In this document: positions 50,079-59,180 of the stretch, in pieces
Position numbering within the stretch: the first letter of the stretch is position 1
Layout of the letters: each line of letters begins with the position of its first letter
Assembly: GCA_023252195.1 (NCBI GenBank)
Contig: JAHEXI010000001.1
Span: 186,001 to 250,000 of the forward strand
DNA length: 64,000 nt
Origin: Pseudonocardiales bacterium
GTDB lineage: Bacteria > Actinomycetota > Actinomycetes > Mycobacteriales > Pseudonocardiaceae
Direction of reading: 5' to 3'
Position numbers and translations under genes: made by a program
The notes under the pieces: model-generated
The model's database searches: none
Seen by the model: only the letters and a program-made list of their open reading frames with translations
Told to the model about the DNA's origin: nothing

Positions 50079-51628
50079 GCACTCCAGACGAAGTCGACAT
50101 CACCGGGGAAGCCCGAGAGCCGGTGTGGGACCCGACGCTGGGCATCCCCGTCGACGTCTCCTGGCAGGGCACCGCGACGCACCGGCTGGTCACCATCGGT
50201 GACTCGCTGACCCATGGGTTCGCCAGCGGTGCGGTGTATCAGACCGATCTGTCCTACTCAGCGATCATCGCTGACGAGTTGGGCTGGGATGGGCTGCGTT
50301 ACCCGCGCTACGGCGGCCCGGGCGGGCTTCCACTGAATTTCGAGCTGCTGATGCGCGAGCTCGATCAGCATTTCGGCGCCACGCTGGAGTGGTGGGAGCT
50401 GCCGATGGCACTGTTTCGCGGCCGGCAGTTCATGGATCAGGTGGAGGACTACTGGGAGCGGGGGCCCGGTGCGGTGCTGCCCGAGCAGCTAGCCACCAAC
50501 CATGTGCTCGCGGTCTACGGCTGGGGCCTGCGCGACGCTCTGGATCGCACCGCGCAGAGTTGCGCGGCCGAGATAGGCGCGCCCAGCGACGACCTCGTGC
50601 ACCAGGTCGTGCAGAACCATGGCGCTCGGGCGGCGCTGCGCGTGCTGCCCCGAGCCACCGAAGCCGATTACCGTCGCACGGTCTTCGACGCCGCCGCTGC
50701 GCTCGGCGCCGAACAAGGAGATGATCCGGACCACGGGATCGAGACGCTCGTGGTGTTCCTCGGCGCGAACAATGCGCTGGGGGCGGTGACTGACCTGAAG
50801 GTGGTGTGGAGCGGACCAGGCTATGACGACCTGGCGCGCAACACTGCGTTCACGGTGTGGCGGCCCAGTGACTTCATCGCCGAGCTCGGCCACGTCGTGA
50901 CCAAGGTGCAGGCCATCCGCGCCCGGCACGTCATCTGGTGCACGGTCCCGCACGTGACCATCGCGCCGCTCGCCCGCGGGGTGGCCGGCAAGGTAACGCC
51001 GGGCTCGCGGTACTTCCCGTACTACACCCGTCCGTGGATCTCGGACGGTGATTTCGACGCCGCCCGTGATCCGGCGATCACCGAAGAGCAGGCCCGGGCC
51101 GTCGACAGCGCCATCGACCAGTACAACGACGCGATCACCGCGGCGGTCGCCGACGCCCGTCGACAGGGCCGGGACTGGTACCTGCTGGACATCGCAGGCC
51201 TGCTTGACCGGCTGGCCTGCCGCCGTTATCTGGACGACCCGCAGGCGCGTCCATCCTGGTGGCGGCCCTACCCGCTGCCGCCCGAGCTGGCGGCGCTGTC
51301 CCCAGTACCGGATTCGCGGTTTCTCACCAGCGACGGCACCGGGCGGCGCAGCGGCGGCCTGTTCTCGCTGGACGGGGTCCACCCGACCACGGTTGGATAC
51401 GGAATCATCGCCCAAGAGATGATCGACATCATGGTGCGCGCCGGGGTCACGTTCTATCAGCCCGACGGCCAGACGCCGCGAATCGGACCGATCCGGGTCG
51501 ACTTCACCCGGCTGATCCGCCGGGACACCCTGCTCACTCACCCCCCAGCCAACCTGACCAGCGGCCTGCGCGTACTCGGCTGGGCCGACGAGGCTCTCGA
51601 CGCGTTCCGGCGCGTCATCCCCTTCTAG
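50072..51628 (+). CDS. SGNH/GDSL hydrolase-like protein
   Basis: This 518-aa protein starts at GTG 50072 (or TTG 50075), overlapping the upstream gene. The block LVTIGDSLTHGFASGAVYQT near residue 36 carries the GDSL serine. LVVFLGANNALGAV supplies the Gly-x-Asn block, and LDGVHPTTVGYGIIAQ the Asp-x-x-His pair. There is no signal peptide, so it should act inside the cell. It is larger than common esterases, with an extended middle (residues about 85-220). Substrates could be lipids or acyl esters; none is indicated. It ends 4 bases into the convergent aminotransferase gene. Confidence 0.87.
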   Translation: MLSTPDEVDITGEAREPVWDPTLGIPVDVSWQGTATHRLVTIGDSLTHGFASGAVYQTDLSYSAIIADELGWDGLRYPRYGGPGGLPLNFELLMRELDQHFGATLEWWELPMALFRGRQFMDQVEDYWERGPGAVLPEQLATNHVLAVYGWGLRDALDRTAQSCAAEIGAPSDDLVHQVVQNHGARAALRVLPRATEADYRRTVFDAAAALGAEQGDDPDHGIETLVVFLGANNALGAVTDLKVVWSGPGYDDLARNTAFTVWRPSDFIAELGHVVTKVQAIRARHVIWCTVPHVTIAPLARGVAGKVTPGSRYFPYYTRPWISDGDFDAARDPAITEEQARAVDSAIDQYNDAITAAVADARRQGRDWYLLDIAGLLDRLACRRYLDDPQARPSWWRPYPLPPELAALSPVPDSRFLTSDGTGRRSGGLFSLDGVHPTTVGYGIIAQEMIDIMVRAGVTFYQPDGQTPRIGPIRVDFTRLIRRDTLLTHPPANLTSGLRVLGWADEALDAFRRVIPF

Positions 51629-52809
51629 CGCCGCGCAGTCGCTTGCCCGGAGCTGGCTCGCTCGATGGCCCGAGCGAAGACCGGCAGCGACTGTCCCACC
51701 ATCTCGTCGGTCGCCGTCAACGAGATGCGGAAGTAGCCCGGCAGCTCGACGACATGACCGGGCAGGACGAGGACTCCCTCGTTGGCCAGATGCGCGCAAA
51801 AGGCTCGGTCATCGGCTAGTGGCGCCCTCGGTAGCAGATAGAAGGTGCCTTCCGGAACCTGTACCACGTAGCCCTGCTCCCGCAATACCGACACCATGTG
51901 GTCGCGACGGCGTTCGATCGCGGCGACGTCGATGAGCAGGCCATCGATGTCAGGCAGGGCGTACTGCATGACCGCGTCCGGCGTCGTCCCGAAGATAAAG
52001 TTGAGCAGCGCGCGACGGACCACGTCGGCCTCTGGCAGGCCAGGCACCAGAGCCAGGAAGCCGAGCCGTTGCCCCGGCGCCAGCGCGCTCTTGCTGTAGG
52101 TGTGGGCGAGCATCGAATACGGGTGGAACAGCCCAGGACTGGGGAAGCTGCGACCGTCAAAGAGGATGCGGCTGTACGCTTCATCGGAAATCACCCAAAT
52201 GGGACGTCCATATTTTTCGGCCGCGCCTGCCAAACCTTCCGCCAGGCGCTCAAGGACGGCGGCCGGGTAGATCCGCCCCGTGGGGTTGTGCGGGGTGTTG
52301 ACGATGACGGCTCGGGTCCGTGGGCCCAGCGCTGCGACGATGGCTTCGACGTCAAGGTCGAAAGCTGGCGGTTCGAGCCGGACGCGGATCGGTGTTGCGC
52401 CGCTGGCGAGGATCATCGCCTCGTAAAAGAACCACGGTGGGCTCAAGAAGACGACCTCGTCACCGGGGTCGACCACGGTACTGAGAGCCAGTGCGATGGC
52501 GCCGCCGGCACCGCGGGTCAGGAACACGTCCTGGGCAGCGAATTCCACGCCCAGCTCGATTGTCAGCGAGGCTGCCGCCGCCTGCCGGGCGGGCTCGTGC
52601 ATCGGACGGTAGGCGAACGAGTCGGTCGAGGTCGGAACGCTCCATCGCCGCAGTGCTTCGACGAAGCCAGGCAGGGTCGGCTCCTGCGGGTTGCCCGCCA
52701 TGAAGTCGGCAATCACCGGCCGCGCACCCCGCACCGGTGGCTGCATCACCACCTCGAAGAAGGGACCCAGGGCCCGTTGCACCGCTTCGACCTGCCTTGC
52801 GACGACCAT
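51625..52809 (-). CDS. PLP-dependent aminotransferase class I/II
   Basis: This 394-aa fold-type I enzyme starts after GCAGGAGG. Features include VIVNTPHNPTGRIYP (substrate/PLP region), WVISDEAYSRILFDG with the PLP-contacting Asp and Tyr, HTYSKSALAPGQRLGF with the PLP Lys, and FRISLTATDEMV with the carboxylate-binding Arg. The closest general type is aspartate/aromatic aminotransferase. An amidohydrolase gene lies just upstream on the same strand (47 bp), so they may form a small catabolic operon. Confidence 0.9.
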   Translation of the reverse strand: MVVARQVEAVQRALGPFFEVVMQPPVRGARPVIADFMAGNPQEPTLPGFVEALRRWSVPTSTDSFAYRPMHEPARQAAAASLTIELGVEFAAQDVFLTRGAGGAIALALSTVVDPGDEVVFLSPPWFFYEAMILASGATPIRVRLEPPAFDLDVEAIVAALGPRTRAVIVNTPHNPTGRIYPAAVLERLAEGLAGAAEKYGRPIWVISDEAYSRILFDGRSFPSPGLFHPYSMLAHTYSKSALAPGQRLGFLALVPGLPEADVVRRALLNFIFGTTPDAVMQYALPDIDGLLIDVAAIERRRDHMVSVLREQGYVVQVPEGTFYLLPRAPLADDRAFCAHLANEGVLVLPGHVVELPGYFRISLTATDEMVGQSLPVFARAIERASSGQATARR

Positions 52810-52856
52810 AACGACCTCCTGCCGGTACTCGCGGACACCAAGACCATCCTTACCGA

Positions 52857-54050
52857 TCAGCGCACCCGGCGTCCGGCGCGGATGACTGCGACGACGTTGT
52901 GAATCGCGCCGATATCGTCGAGCGGGTCGCCGGTGACTGCGAGCAGGTCGGCATCGGCCCCGGGGATCAGTCGACCCTTGCGACCGGTGAGCCCGCAGGC
53001 GTCCGCGGCAACCGAGGTGGTCGCGCGCAACGCCTCGACGTTGGTCATCCCGAGTTTGGTGAGGTCGCCGAGCGCGTAGGGCAGCACGTCATGTGGCTTG
53101 ATTGGACCCAGCCCGGCGTCGGTGCCCGCAACGATGCGGGCACCGCAACGGTGCAGCTGAGTCCAGTTCTCGATCACAGCGTTGAGCCGGCGCGTGACGA
53201 ATGGTGGCGGTTCCCCCTTGCCGGGTACCTGACCGACCGTGGCGCTCACCACGACACCGGACTCGACGATGGCGTCCATGGTCGCGGGGTCGGCTGCTAC
53301 GCCGTCCTCGGTGATGAAAGTGACGTGTTCGAGGGTGTCGAAACCCGCCGTGACGGCGTCGGCGATCGAACAGGGAGCGTGCACGTGCGCCGCAGCCCTC
53401 AACCCCAGGCCGTGCGCCTCGGCCACGATCAGGCGCAAGTCGGTGAGGTCGTACTGCGACTCGTGGACAGCGCTGCCCGGCGTGAGGACACCGCCGCTGA
53501 CCATCACCTTCACCACATCGCAACCACGTTCGGCCCGCTCGCGAACCGCTGCGCGGAGGGCTTGCTGCCCGCTGGCCACTCCACCGAAAAAATGGCAGTG
53601 CCCACCGGGGATAGTGATCGGTGGTCCTGACGCGACAATCTCTGGCCCCGGATCGCCCGAGGCGTCGAGTTGCTCGCGCAACGCTAGCGCCAGGAAGCCG
53701 CGATCTCCCAGGTCCCGTACGGTCGTGATCCCAGCCCGCAACGCCCGACTCGCGGCCTGCGCCATCTGCGTCAACAGCTGCCCGTCATCGACGGCACCGA
53801 TACCGGCCACGACGTCGGTGCTGGCGTCGAAGGCGAGATGGACGTGCGCGTCGATGAGCCCGGGGAGCAGGCAGACGTCACTGCCCAGATCGACCACCTC
53901 AGCCCGCGCCGGCGGCGTCGCACCGGTGGTGTCGATGTCGACGATGTGACCAGCGTCGATCAGCACCGTGACCGGTCCGAAGCACCGCTGCCCATCGAAC
54001 ATCCGGCCCGCCCGCACCGCGAGCACCGTGTCCGTATTGACCGCTTGCAC
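52857..54050 (-). CDS. Amidohydrolase-family metal-dependent hydrolase
   Basis: This 397-aa enzyme starts at GTG after AGGAG. It has the imidazolonepropionase/prolidase-like layout: LLPGLIDAHVHLAFD near residue 60 (His-x-His), VVKVMVSGG with the Lys ligand, LRAAAHVHAP, DTLEHVTFITEDG, and IVAGTDAGLGPIKPHDV with the catalytic Asp. The end PGADADLLAVTGDPLDDIGA is the usual beta-sandwich. It should hydrolyse a cyclic amide or dipeptide-like bond; the substrate is unknown. It is probably co-transcribed with the aminotransferase. Confidence 0.9.
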   Translation of the reverse strand: MQAVNTDTVLAVRAGRMFDGQRCFGPVTVLIDAGHIVDIDTTGATPPARAEVVDLGSDVCLLPGLIDAHVHLAFDASTDVVAGIGAVDDGQLLTQMAQAASRALRAGITTVRDLGDRGFLALALREQLDASGDPGPEIVASGPPITIPGGHCHFFGGVASGQQALRAAVRERAERGCDVVKVMVSGGVLTPGSAVHESQYDLTDLRLIVAEAHGLGLRAAAHVHAPCSIADAVTAGFDTLEHVTFITEDGVAADPATMDAIVESGVVVSATVGQVPGKGEPPPFVTRRLNAVIENWTQLHRCGARIVAGTDAGLGPIKPHDVLPYALGDLTKLGMTNVEALRATTSVAADACGLTGRKGRLIPGADADLLAVTGDPLDDIGAIHNVVAVIRAGRRVR

Positions 54051-54141
54051 GCTGGCTCCTTCGCACCGGACAACGTGCCCACCACCACGGGCGATCGGCG
54101 GGCGCTAGCTGATAAGAGTGCTGTCGGTTCCGGCGAGATAC

Positions 54142-54187
54142 CTCGTGAGTGGCATTGAGTGCTATAACACTGTTTGCCACTCACGAG
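54142..54187. repeat. Long palindromic repeat, copy 4 (imperfect)
   Basis: CTCGTGAGTGGCATTGAGTG ... CACTGTTTGCCACTCACGAG, with TATAACA in the middle, matches copies 1-3. Unlike those, it does not supply a stop codon: it sits in the divergent promoter region between the amidohydrolase and purB starts, 14 bp before purB. Confidence 0.9.
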
Positions 54188-54200
54188 CTCGTAGGCTGCC

Positions 54201-55619
54201 GTGATGATCCCTGACGTGTTGGCGGCGCGGTATGCCTCGGCTGAGCTGGTCCGGCTGTGGTCTCCGGAGCACAAGGTGGTGCTGGAGCGAGAGCTGTGGC
54301 TGGCGGTCCTGCGCGCCCAGGCCGATCTGGGCGTGCCGGTCGGGCAGCATGTGCTCGACGACTACCAGCGAGTCGCGTCCACCGTCGACCTCGCGTCGAT
54401 TGCCCAGCGGGAACGGGAGACGCGCCATGACGTCAAGGCGCGGATCGAGGAGTTCAACGCGCTGGCAGGGCACCAGGAGATCCACAAGGGGTTGACGTCG
54501 CGGGACATCACCGAGAACGTCGAGCAGCTTCAGGTGCGGCGGTCGCTGGTGCATGTACGAGACCGCTGTGTCGCGCTGCTCGCGAGGTTGGCGGGACGCG
54601 CCGCCGAGTACGCCGATCTGGTGATGGTGGGGCGCAGCCATAACGTCGCGGCTCAGGCCACCACGCTGGGCAAGCGGTTCGCCAGCGCCGCCGACGAGCT
54701 GCTGGTGGCCTTCGCCCGGCTCGAGGAGCTGCTCGCTCGCTACCCGCTGCGCGGGATCAAAGGTCCGATGGGTACTGCCCAAGACATGCTGGATCTCTTC
54801 GGTGGTGATCCGTCCGCACTGGCGCGGCTGGAACAGCAAGTGGCGCAGCACCTGGGCTTCGGACGGGTGCTCACCAGTGTCGGGCAGGTATATCCGCGAT
54901 CCTTGGACCACGAGGTACTCGGCGCGCTGGTACAGCTGGCTGCCGCGCCGTCGTCGCTGGCGACCACGATCCGGTTGATGGCCGGTCACGAGTTGGTGAC
55001 TGAGGGTTTCCAGCCTGGTCAGGTCGGCTCCAGCGCCATGCCGCACAAGATGAACACCCGCTCCTGCGAGCGTGTCAACGGCCTGGCGGTGGTGCTGCGC
55101 GGCTACGCCTCGATGGTGGCTGAGCTATCCGGCTCGCAGTGGAATGAAGGCGACGTGTCGGATTCGGTGGTGCGCCGGGTCGCGCTGCCCGACGGGTTCT
55201 TCGCCTTCGACGGGCTGGTCGAGACGTTCCTGACGGTGCTCGACGAGTTCGGTGCCTACCCGGCGATGATCGAGCGGGAGCTGGAGCGCTATGTGCCGTT
55301 CCTGGTTACCACGAAGGTGCTGATCGCCGCGGTGCGCGCCGGGATGGGTCGGGAGGCGGCGCATGCGGTCATCAGCGAGCACGCTGTCGCAGTCGCGCTG
55401 GCGATGCGGGACAAGGGTGCCGGCAACGACCTGCTCGACCGGCTGGCCGAGGACAGCAGGCTGCCGCTGAACCGGACCGATCTCGATGGACTGCTCGCCG
55501 ACCGCGCACCGTTGAGTGGGGCCGCCGCCGAGCAGACCGCCGCGATCGTCGCCGAGGTCGCGACGCTGGTGTCGCGGCACCCGGACGCCGCCATCTACCG
55601 ACCTCACGCGATCCTGTGA
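54201..55619 (+). CDS. purB: Adenylosuccinate lyase
   Basis: This 472-aa enzyme of the fumarase/aspartase superfamily cleaves adenylosuccinate and SAICAR. It starts at GTG 54201 (ATG 54204 also possible). Signatures are RYASAELVRLWSPEHKVVLE, TSRDITENVEQLQ, MVGRSHNVAAQATTLGKRF with the catalytic His, and the family motif GSSAMPHKMNTRSCERV. The length is typical. Copy 4 of the palindrome lies directly upstream and may affect expression. Confidence 0.96.
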   Translation: MMIPDVLAARYASAELVRLWSPEHKVVLERELWLAVLRAQADLGVPVGQHVLDDYQRVASTVDLASIAQRERETRHDVKARIEEFNALAGHQEIHKGLTSRDITENVEQLQVRRSLVHVRDRCVALLARLAGRAAEYADLVMVGRSHNVAAQATTLGKRFASAADELLVAFARLEELLARYPLRGIKGPMGTAQDMLDLFGGDPSALARLEQQVAQHLGFGRVLTSVGQVYPRSLDHEVLGALVQLAAAPSSLATTIRLMAGHELVTEGFQPGQVGSSAMPHKMNTRSCERVNGLAVVLRGYASMVAELSGSQWNEGDVSDSVVRRVALPDGFFAFDGLVETFLTVLDEFGAYPAMIERELERYVPFLVTTKVLIAAVRAGMGREAAHAVISEHAVAVALAMRDKGAGNDLLDRLAEDSRLPLNRTDLDGLLADRAPLSGAAAEQTAAIVAEVATLVSRHPDAAIYRPHAIL

Positions 55620-55634
55620 CGTTGAGGAGACAGG

Positions 55635-56345
55635 ATGCGTCGACCAGATAGAGAGCTGTCCTGGGTCGCCGACGGGCAGGCGCTGTTCGAGCACACCGTC
55701 ATGCGGCTCGACGACCTGCGCGGGCCGTCCCGGTTGCCTGGCTGGACCCGCGGCCACGTAGTCACCCATGTGGCGCGCAACGCGGAGGGTCTGGGCCGCC
55801 TGCTGGCTTGGGCGCGGACCGGGATCGAGACACCGATGTATCCCTCCGCCCAGGCGCGGGACGCGGCGATCGAGGCCGGCGCCTGGCGGGCGAAGACTGA
55901 GCAGCTCGATGACCTCCACCACACCGGAGCCGCGTTCGCGGCGAGCGCGCAGGAGCTGTCACCGAATCAGTGGGTGGCGACCGTCGCCACCAGGCATGGA
56001 CCGATGCCGGCCGCCAGGGTTCCGTGGGCGCGAGTGCGCGAACTCTGGCTGCACCTGGTGGATCTGGACGCCGGTGTGGTGATCGACGAGATGCCGAACG
56101 ACATCGCCTCGATGCTGGTGCGAGACGTCGCAGCGTGGATGCACACCCGGGTGCTCGCTGAAATCCAGTTACAGCTTCCCGATGGCGAGCTGGTCGCCTT
56201 CGGACCCGAGGCCACCGCGGTGAGGCCCGGCACTGGGCCGGTATCCGGCCCAGTGCAGCAGCTGGCCGGCTGGCTGACCGGCCGGTCCAGCGGAAGCGCT
56301 CTCAGTGCACCCGGTGGGATTCCCGAACTGCCGTCCTGGATCTGA
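55635..56345 (+). CDS. Maleylpyruvate isomerase-family mycothiol-dependent enzyme
   Basis: This 236-aa protein begins with ATG 15 bp after purB. The DinB-like MDMPI_N domain has LPGWTRGHVVTHVARNAEGL and VRELWLHLVDLDAG, which hold the zinc-binding His and Glu/His. A C-terminal SCP2-like part follows (AEIQLQLPDGELVAFGPEAT, then PVQQLAGWLTGRSSG). It is close in style to true maleylpyruvate isomerases (aromatic catabolism), but aromatic genes are absent nearby. It converges end to end with the next gene without a gap. Confidence 0.87.
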   Translation: MRRPDRELSWVADGQALFEHTVMRLDDLRGPSRLPGWTRGHVVTHVARNAEGLGRLLAWARTGIETPMYPSAQARDAAIEAGAWRAKTEQLDDLHHTGAAFAASAQELSPNQWVATVATRHGPMPAARVPWARVRELWLHLVDLDAGVVIDEMPNDIASMLVRDVAAWMHTRVLAEIQLQLPDGELVAFGPEATAVRPGTGPVSGPVQQLAGWLTGRSSGSALSAPGGIPELPSWI

Positions 56346-56996
56346 TCACTTCTTGATCGCATGCAGCGAGTTGGCGATCTTGTCAAAGGTCTTGGCGGAC
56401 TCGGTGAAGTGCTCCTTGGGCAGGCTCTGGAACACCATACTGATCATCGTCTTGCCATTGAACAGGAAGAAGTGGGAGTGCGAACCCTGTTGGCCAGTGG
56501 CCGGGTCGGTGAAATTGTAGAAGTAGTAGTAACCGGGCAACCCGCCCAGCTGAATCTGATTCGGTCCCGCGACCATCTGGACCGACTTGTTCGACGTGAC
56601 GAGCTTGTCGGTGACCTGCTTGAGAGCTGGAAGCTGTTGCGGCCCCACCGCTTCCTGCAGCTCGCTGACGCGCACCAGCATCGAGTCCTGCGGTCCCTGC
56701 GACAGCAGTAGCAGAACCTGTGGGTCCTTGGTGCTCAGCTTCGTCCAGTCGGAGGGGTAGGCAATCTCGAAACCGGCCTGCTCACTCCGGAACTCACTGA
56801 AGCCGACCGGCTTGGCGGTCGTCGCGACGTCCGATTTGTTCGTCGCATTCGTCGCATTCGTCGCTTGCGCCGGCTGCTTGCTGGTGAAGAGCCGGGGACC
56901 AAAGATCGCAGCGGACGTTCCCAAGCCCACCGCTAGCAGCAGCCCGATGATGACTATCACCCGGCGTTTGCGTATGGCGTTCCACAGATTATTCAT
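56346..56996 (-). CDS. Membrane-anchored exported protein (PsbP/DUF1795-like)
   Basis: The ATG at 56996, with GGAAGTGGG upstream, gives 216 residues. A basic N-terminus (NAIRKRRVIVI) and one transmembrane helix (about residues 13-33) lead to a Thr/Asn/Ala linker with the triplet repeat NATNATNK, encoded by a 9-base tandem repeat. The outer domain (about 65-216) contains FEIAYPSDWTKLSTKDPQVL and YYYFYNFTDPATGQQGSHSH, then FFLFNGKTMISMVFQSLP. This looks like the PsbP/DUF1795 fold, common in actinobacterial envelope proteins of unknown role. Confidence 0.72.
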   Translation of the reverse strand: MNNLWNAIRKRRVIVIIGLLLAVGLGTSAAIFGPRLFTSKQPAQATNATNATNKSDVATTAKPVGFSEFRSEQAGFEIAYPSDWTKLSTKDPQVLLLLSQGPQDSMLVRVSELQEAVGPQQLPALKQVTDKLVTSNKSVQMVAGPNQIQLGGLPGYYYFYNFTDPATGQQGSHSHFFLFNGKTMISMVFQSLPKEHFTESAKTFDKIANSLHAIKK

Positions 56997-57369
56997 CGCG
57001 CCCACTTCCAGATCGTAAGCTTGTGGCCACTGCGTGTGACCAGTTCTTCCGCGTCAGATCAGTGTCCGCAGGGTCTTTCGTCACGGAGGGCAGCATCCTA
57101 CTCGCGGGGCGTGACGGGTAGCCGACCACCCCGGCAGGGCTCGGCGGACGGCGCGTCGATGAGCCGACACGCCGACGGTGACGCACGGCATACCCTCTGG
57201 GCCCGTTTCATGCATCCGTTAGGGTGGATCGTCGGCCAGCAGGTGAACCGTGGGCTGCATCGAGCCGAAGTGCGTACCAGTGACATGAGTTGGTGACGAG
57301 ACGCGGGCCCGCGCACCACACCGGTTGAGTCTTTCGACGCCGAGCGGAGTCGACGTCGAGCGGAAGGGG
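56997..57369. other. Intergenic region, possible 46-aa frame
   Basis: This 373-base region separates divergent genes and should contain both promoters. One short plus-strand frame at 57159-57296 (MSRHADGDARHTLWARFMHP...) has no clear ribosome binding site and I do not call it a gene. Near 57338-57366 the motif CGACG[CT]CGAGCGGA occurs twice in tandem just before the DUF4383 start. Confidence 0.4.
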
Positions 57370-57843
57370 ATGGAAATGGCGTTTGCTAGTCCAGAGGACA
57401 AGTTCGGAATCAAGCTACGGAGCAGGAAGACCCTGTCGCTTGAGCAGAACACCGCGATGATCATGGGCAGTATCTACATGGTCGGTGGGATCATCGGGTT
57501 CTTCTACACAGGCTTCAGTCACATCACCGAGCGGACGACCACGTCGGTGTTCGGGATCTTCATGGTGAACCCCTACCATAACATCGTGCACATTGCGGTC
57601 GGCGCGTTGTGGTTGATGGGGGCGTTCGCGCTCACTCAGGCCGGTACCGAGGGCCTGAACATCGCTATCGGTGGCGTCTACATCCTGGCGACCGTGCTCG
57701 GCTTCCTCGGTTACCTATACTTGCTGAACATCCCCACCTACGGCGGGGACAACTACCTGCACCTGGTGAGTGGCACGATACCGCTGATCTTCGGTAGTGG
57801 GCTGCTCAGAGCGTTCAGCGGGCGCGAAACCGCCACCGCGTAA
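57370..57843 (+). CDS. DUF4383 membrane protein
   Basis: Starting at the ATG 57370 ([20 protein letters not shown]) after GGAAGGGG, this 157-aa protein has four helices: about residues 31-48, 66-90, 94-118 and 128-146. [20 protein letters not shown] and [20 protein letters not shown] are the DUF4383 signatures. The function is unknown. A collapsed second copy of this gene follows asd at 60314. It is followed by a strong hairpin. Confidence 0.88.
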   Translation: MEMAFASPEDKFGIKLRSRKTLSLEQNTAMIMGSIYMVGGIIGFFYTGFSHITERTTTSVFGIFMVNPYHNIVHIAVGALWLMGAFALTQAGTEGLNIAIGGVYILATVLGFLGYLYLLNIPTYGGDNYLHLVSGTIPLIFGSGLLRAFSGRETATA

Positions 57844-57857
57844 GCGGCAAGGCTCTA

Positions 57858-57891
57858 GGGCCGTGTCCCCTGATCTCAGGGGACACGGCCC
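57858..57891 (+). terminator. Perfect 16-bp stem hairpin
   Basis: GGGCCGTGTCCCCTGA pairs exactly with its complement across a two-base loop, 15 bp after the DUF4383 stop and 23 bp before the ask start. There is no strong poly-T tract, only CCTATTGTG. It is likely a terminator, or an attenuating hairpin in the ask leader. Confidence 0.8.
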
Positions 57892-57914
57892 CTATTGTGT
57901 GTCTGGAGGTCGGC

Positions 57915-59180
57915 GTGGCGCTCGTCGTCCAGAAGTACGGCGGCTCATCGGTGGACAGCGCCGAGCAGATCAAGAAGGTGGCTGCCCGGATCGTCGAGAC
58001 CCGCAATGGCGGTAACGAGGTCGTCGTGGTGGTGTCGGCGATGGGTGACACTTCTGACGATCTGCTCGACCTGGCCAGCCAGGTGTCATCGCAACCCCAT
58101 CAGCGTGAGCTTGACATGCTGCTCACCGCGGGTGAGCGAATCTCGAACGCGCTGGTCGCGATGGCGGTACACGCGCTGGGTGTCGACGCCCGTTCGTTCA
58201 CCGGCTCGCAAGCCGGAGTGATCACCACCGCCGCGCACGGCAGAGCCCGGATCATCGATGTGACGCCGAGCAGGGTGCGTGATGCGCTGGACCAGGGCGC
58301 GGTGGCGCTGGTAGCCGGGTTTCAGGGGGTGGCCCAAGACACCAAGGACGTCACCACGTTGGGTCGCGGCGGCTCTGATGTGACCGCGATCGCGCTCGCC
58401 GCAGCGCTACATGCGGATGTGTGCGAGATATACACCGACGTCGACGGGGTGTATTCGGCCGACCCGCGGATCGTGCCCGATGCCCGCAAGCTCGACACCA
58501 TCACTTACGAAGAGATGTTGGAGATGGCGGCGTGTGGGGCACGCGTGCTCATGCTGCGGTGCGTCGAGTACGCCAGACGCAATCAGATCGCAGTACACGT
58601 CCGCTCGTCCTATAGCCGCAACTGCGGCACCATGGTGTCTGGATCACTGGAGGATCGCACCGTGGAACAGGCCATGCTTACCGGCGTCGCACACGACCGG
58701 TCCGAGTCGAAGATCACCGTCCTCGGGGTACCCGACGAGCTCGGCAAGGCCGCCCACATCTTCCGCGTGATCGCCGACGCCGAGCTCAACATAGACATGG
58801 TGCTGCAGAACATCTCGCACGTCGACACCGGCCGCACGGACATCACCTTCACGCTGCCCAAACTCGACGCGTCGGACGCGGTCAAGGCGTTGCGCGCGAT
58901 GCAGCCGCAGATCGGTTTCGACGACGTGCTGTGCGATGGCTTTGTCGGCAAGGTATCCCTGATCGGCGCGGGCATGCGTTCGCACCCTGGGGTCACCGCG
59001 CGCTTCTGCGAGGCGCTCGCGGAGGCTGGGGTGAACATCGAGACGATTAACACTTCGGAGATCCGGATCTCGGTGCTGGTCCGCGCCGAGCAGCTGGATG
59101 CCGCGGTGCGGGCGATCCACAATGCGTTCGATCTGGGCAGCGGCGAGCAGGCCGTCGTCTACGCCGGGACCGGACGATGA
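57915..59180 (+). CDS. ask: Aspartokinase
   Basis: This 421-aa enzyme phosphorylates aspartate at the head of the lysine/threonine/methionine/diaminopimelate pathways. It starts at GTG 57915 after CTGGAGGTCGGC. The kinase domain has [54 protein letters not shown] and [19 protein letters not shown]. Two ACT domains follow from about residue 265 ([40 protein letters not shown]), so feedback control by lysine plus threonine is expected as in Corynebacterium LysC. Its stop overlaps the asd start as ATGA. Confidence 0.96.
   Translation: MALVVQKYGGSSVDSAEQIKKVAARIVETRNGGNEVVVVVSAMGDTSDDLLDLASQVSSQPHQRELDMLLTAGERISNALVAMAVHALGVDARSFTGSQAGVITTAAHGRARIIDVTPSRVRDALDQGAVALVAGFQGVAQDTKDVTTLGRGGSDVTAIALAAALHADVCEIYTDVDGVYSADPRIVPDARKLDTITYEEMLEMAACGARVLMLRCVEYARRNQIAVHVRSSYSRNCGTMVSGSLEDRTVEQAMLTGVAHDRSESKITVLGVPDELGKAAHIFRVIADAELNIDMVLQNISHVDTGRTDITFTLPKLDASDAVKALRAMQPQIGFDDVLCDGFVGKVSLIGAGMRSHPGVTARFCEALAEAGVNIETINTSEIRISVLVRAEQLDAAVRAIHNAFDLGSGEQAVVYAGTGR
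58649..58664 (+). promoter_or_regulatory. Probable internal translation start for the aspartokinase beta subunit
   Basis: GGAGG at 58649-58653 lies 8 bases before an in-frame GTG at 58662. Translation from there gives a 172-aa protein with both ACT domains ([20 protein letters not shown]...). In Corynebacterium and other Gram-positives the aspartokinase beta subunit is made from just such an in-frame GTG at this point, forming an alpha2beta2 enzyme. This is seen in sequence plus family knowledge. Confidence 0.75.

Noticed and set aside
57159-57296. Possible 46-residue protein
   Set aside because: No clear ribosome binding site and no recognisable family; left as an unassigned frame in the intergenic note.
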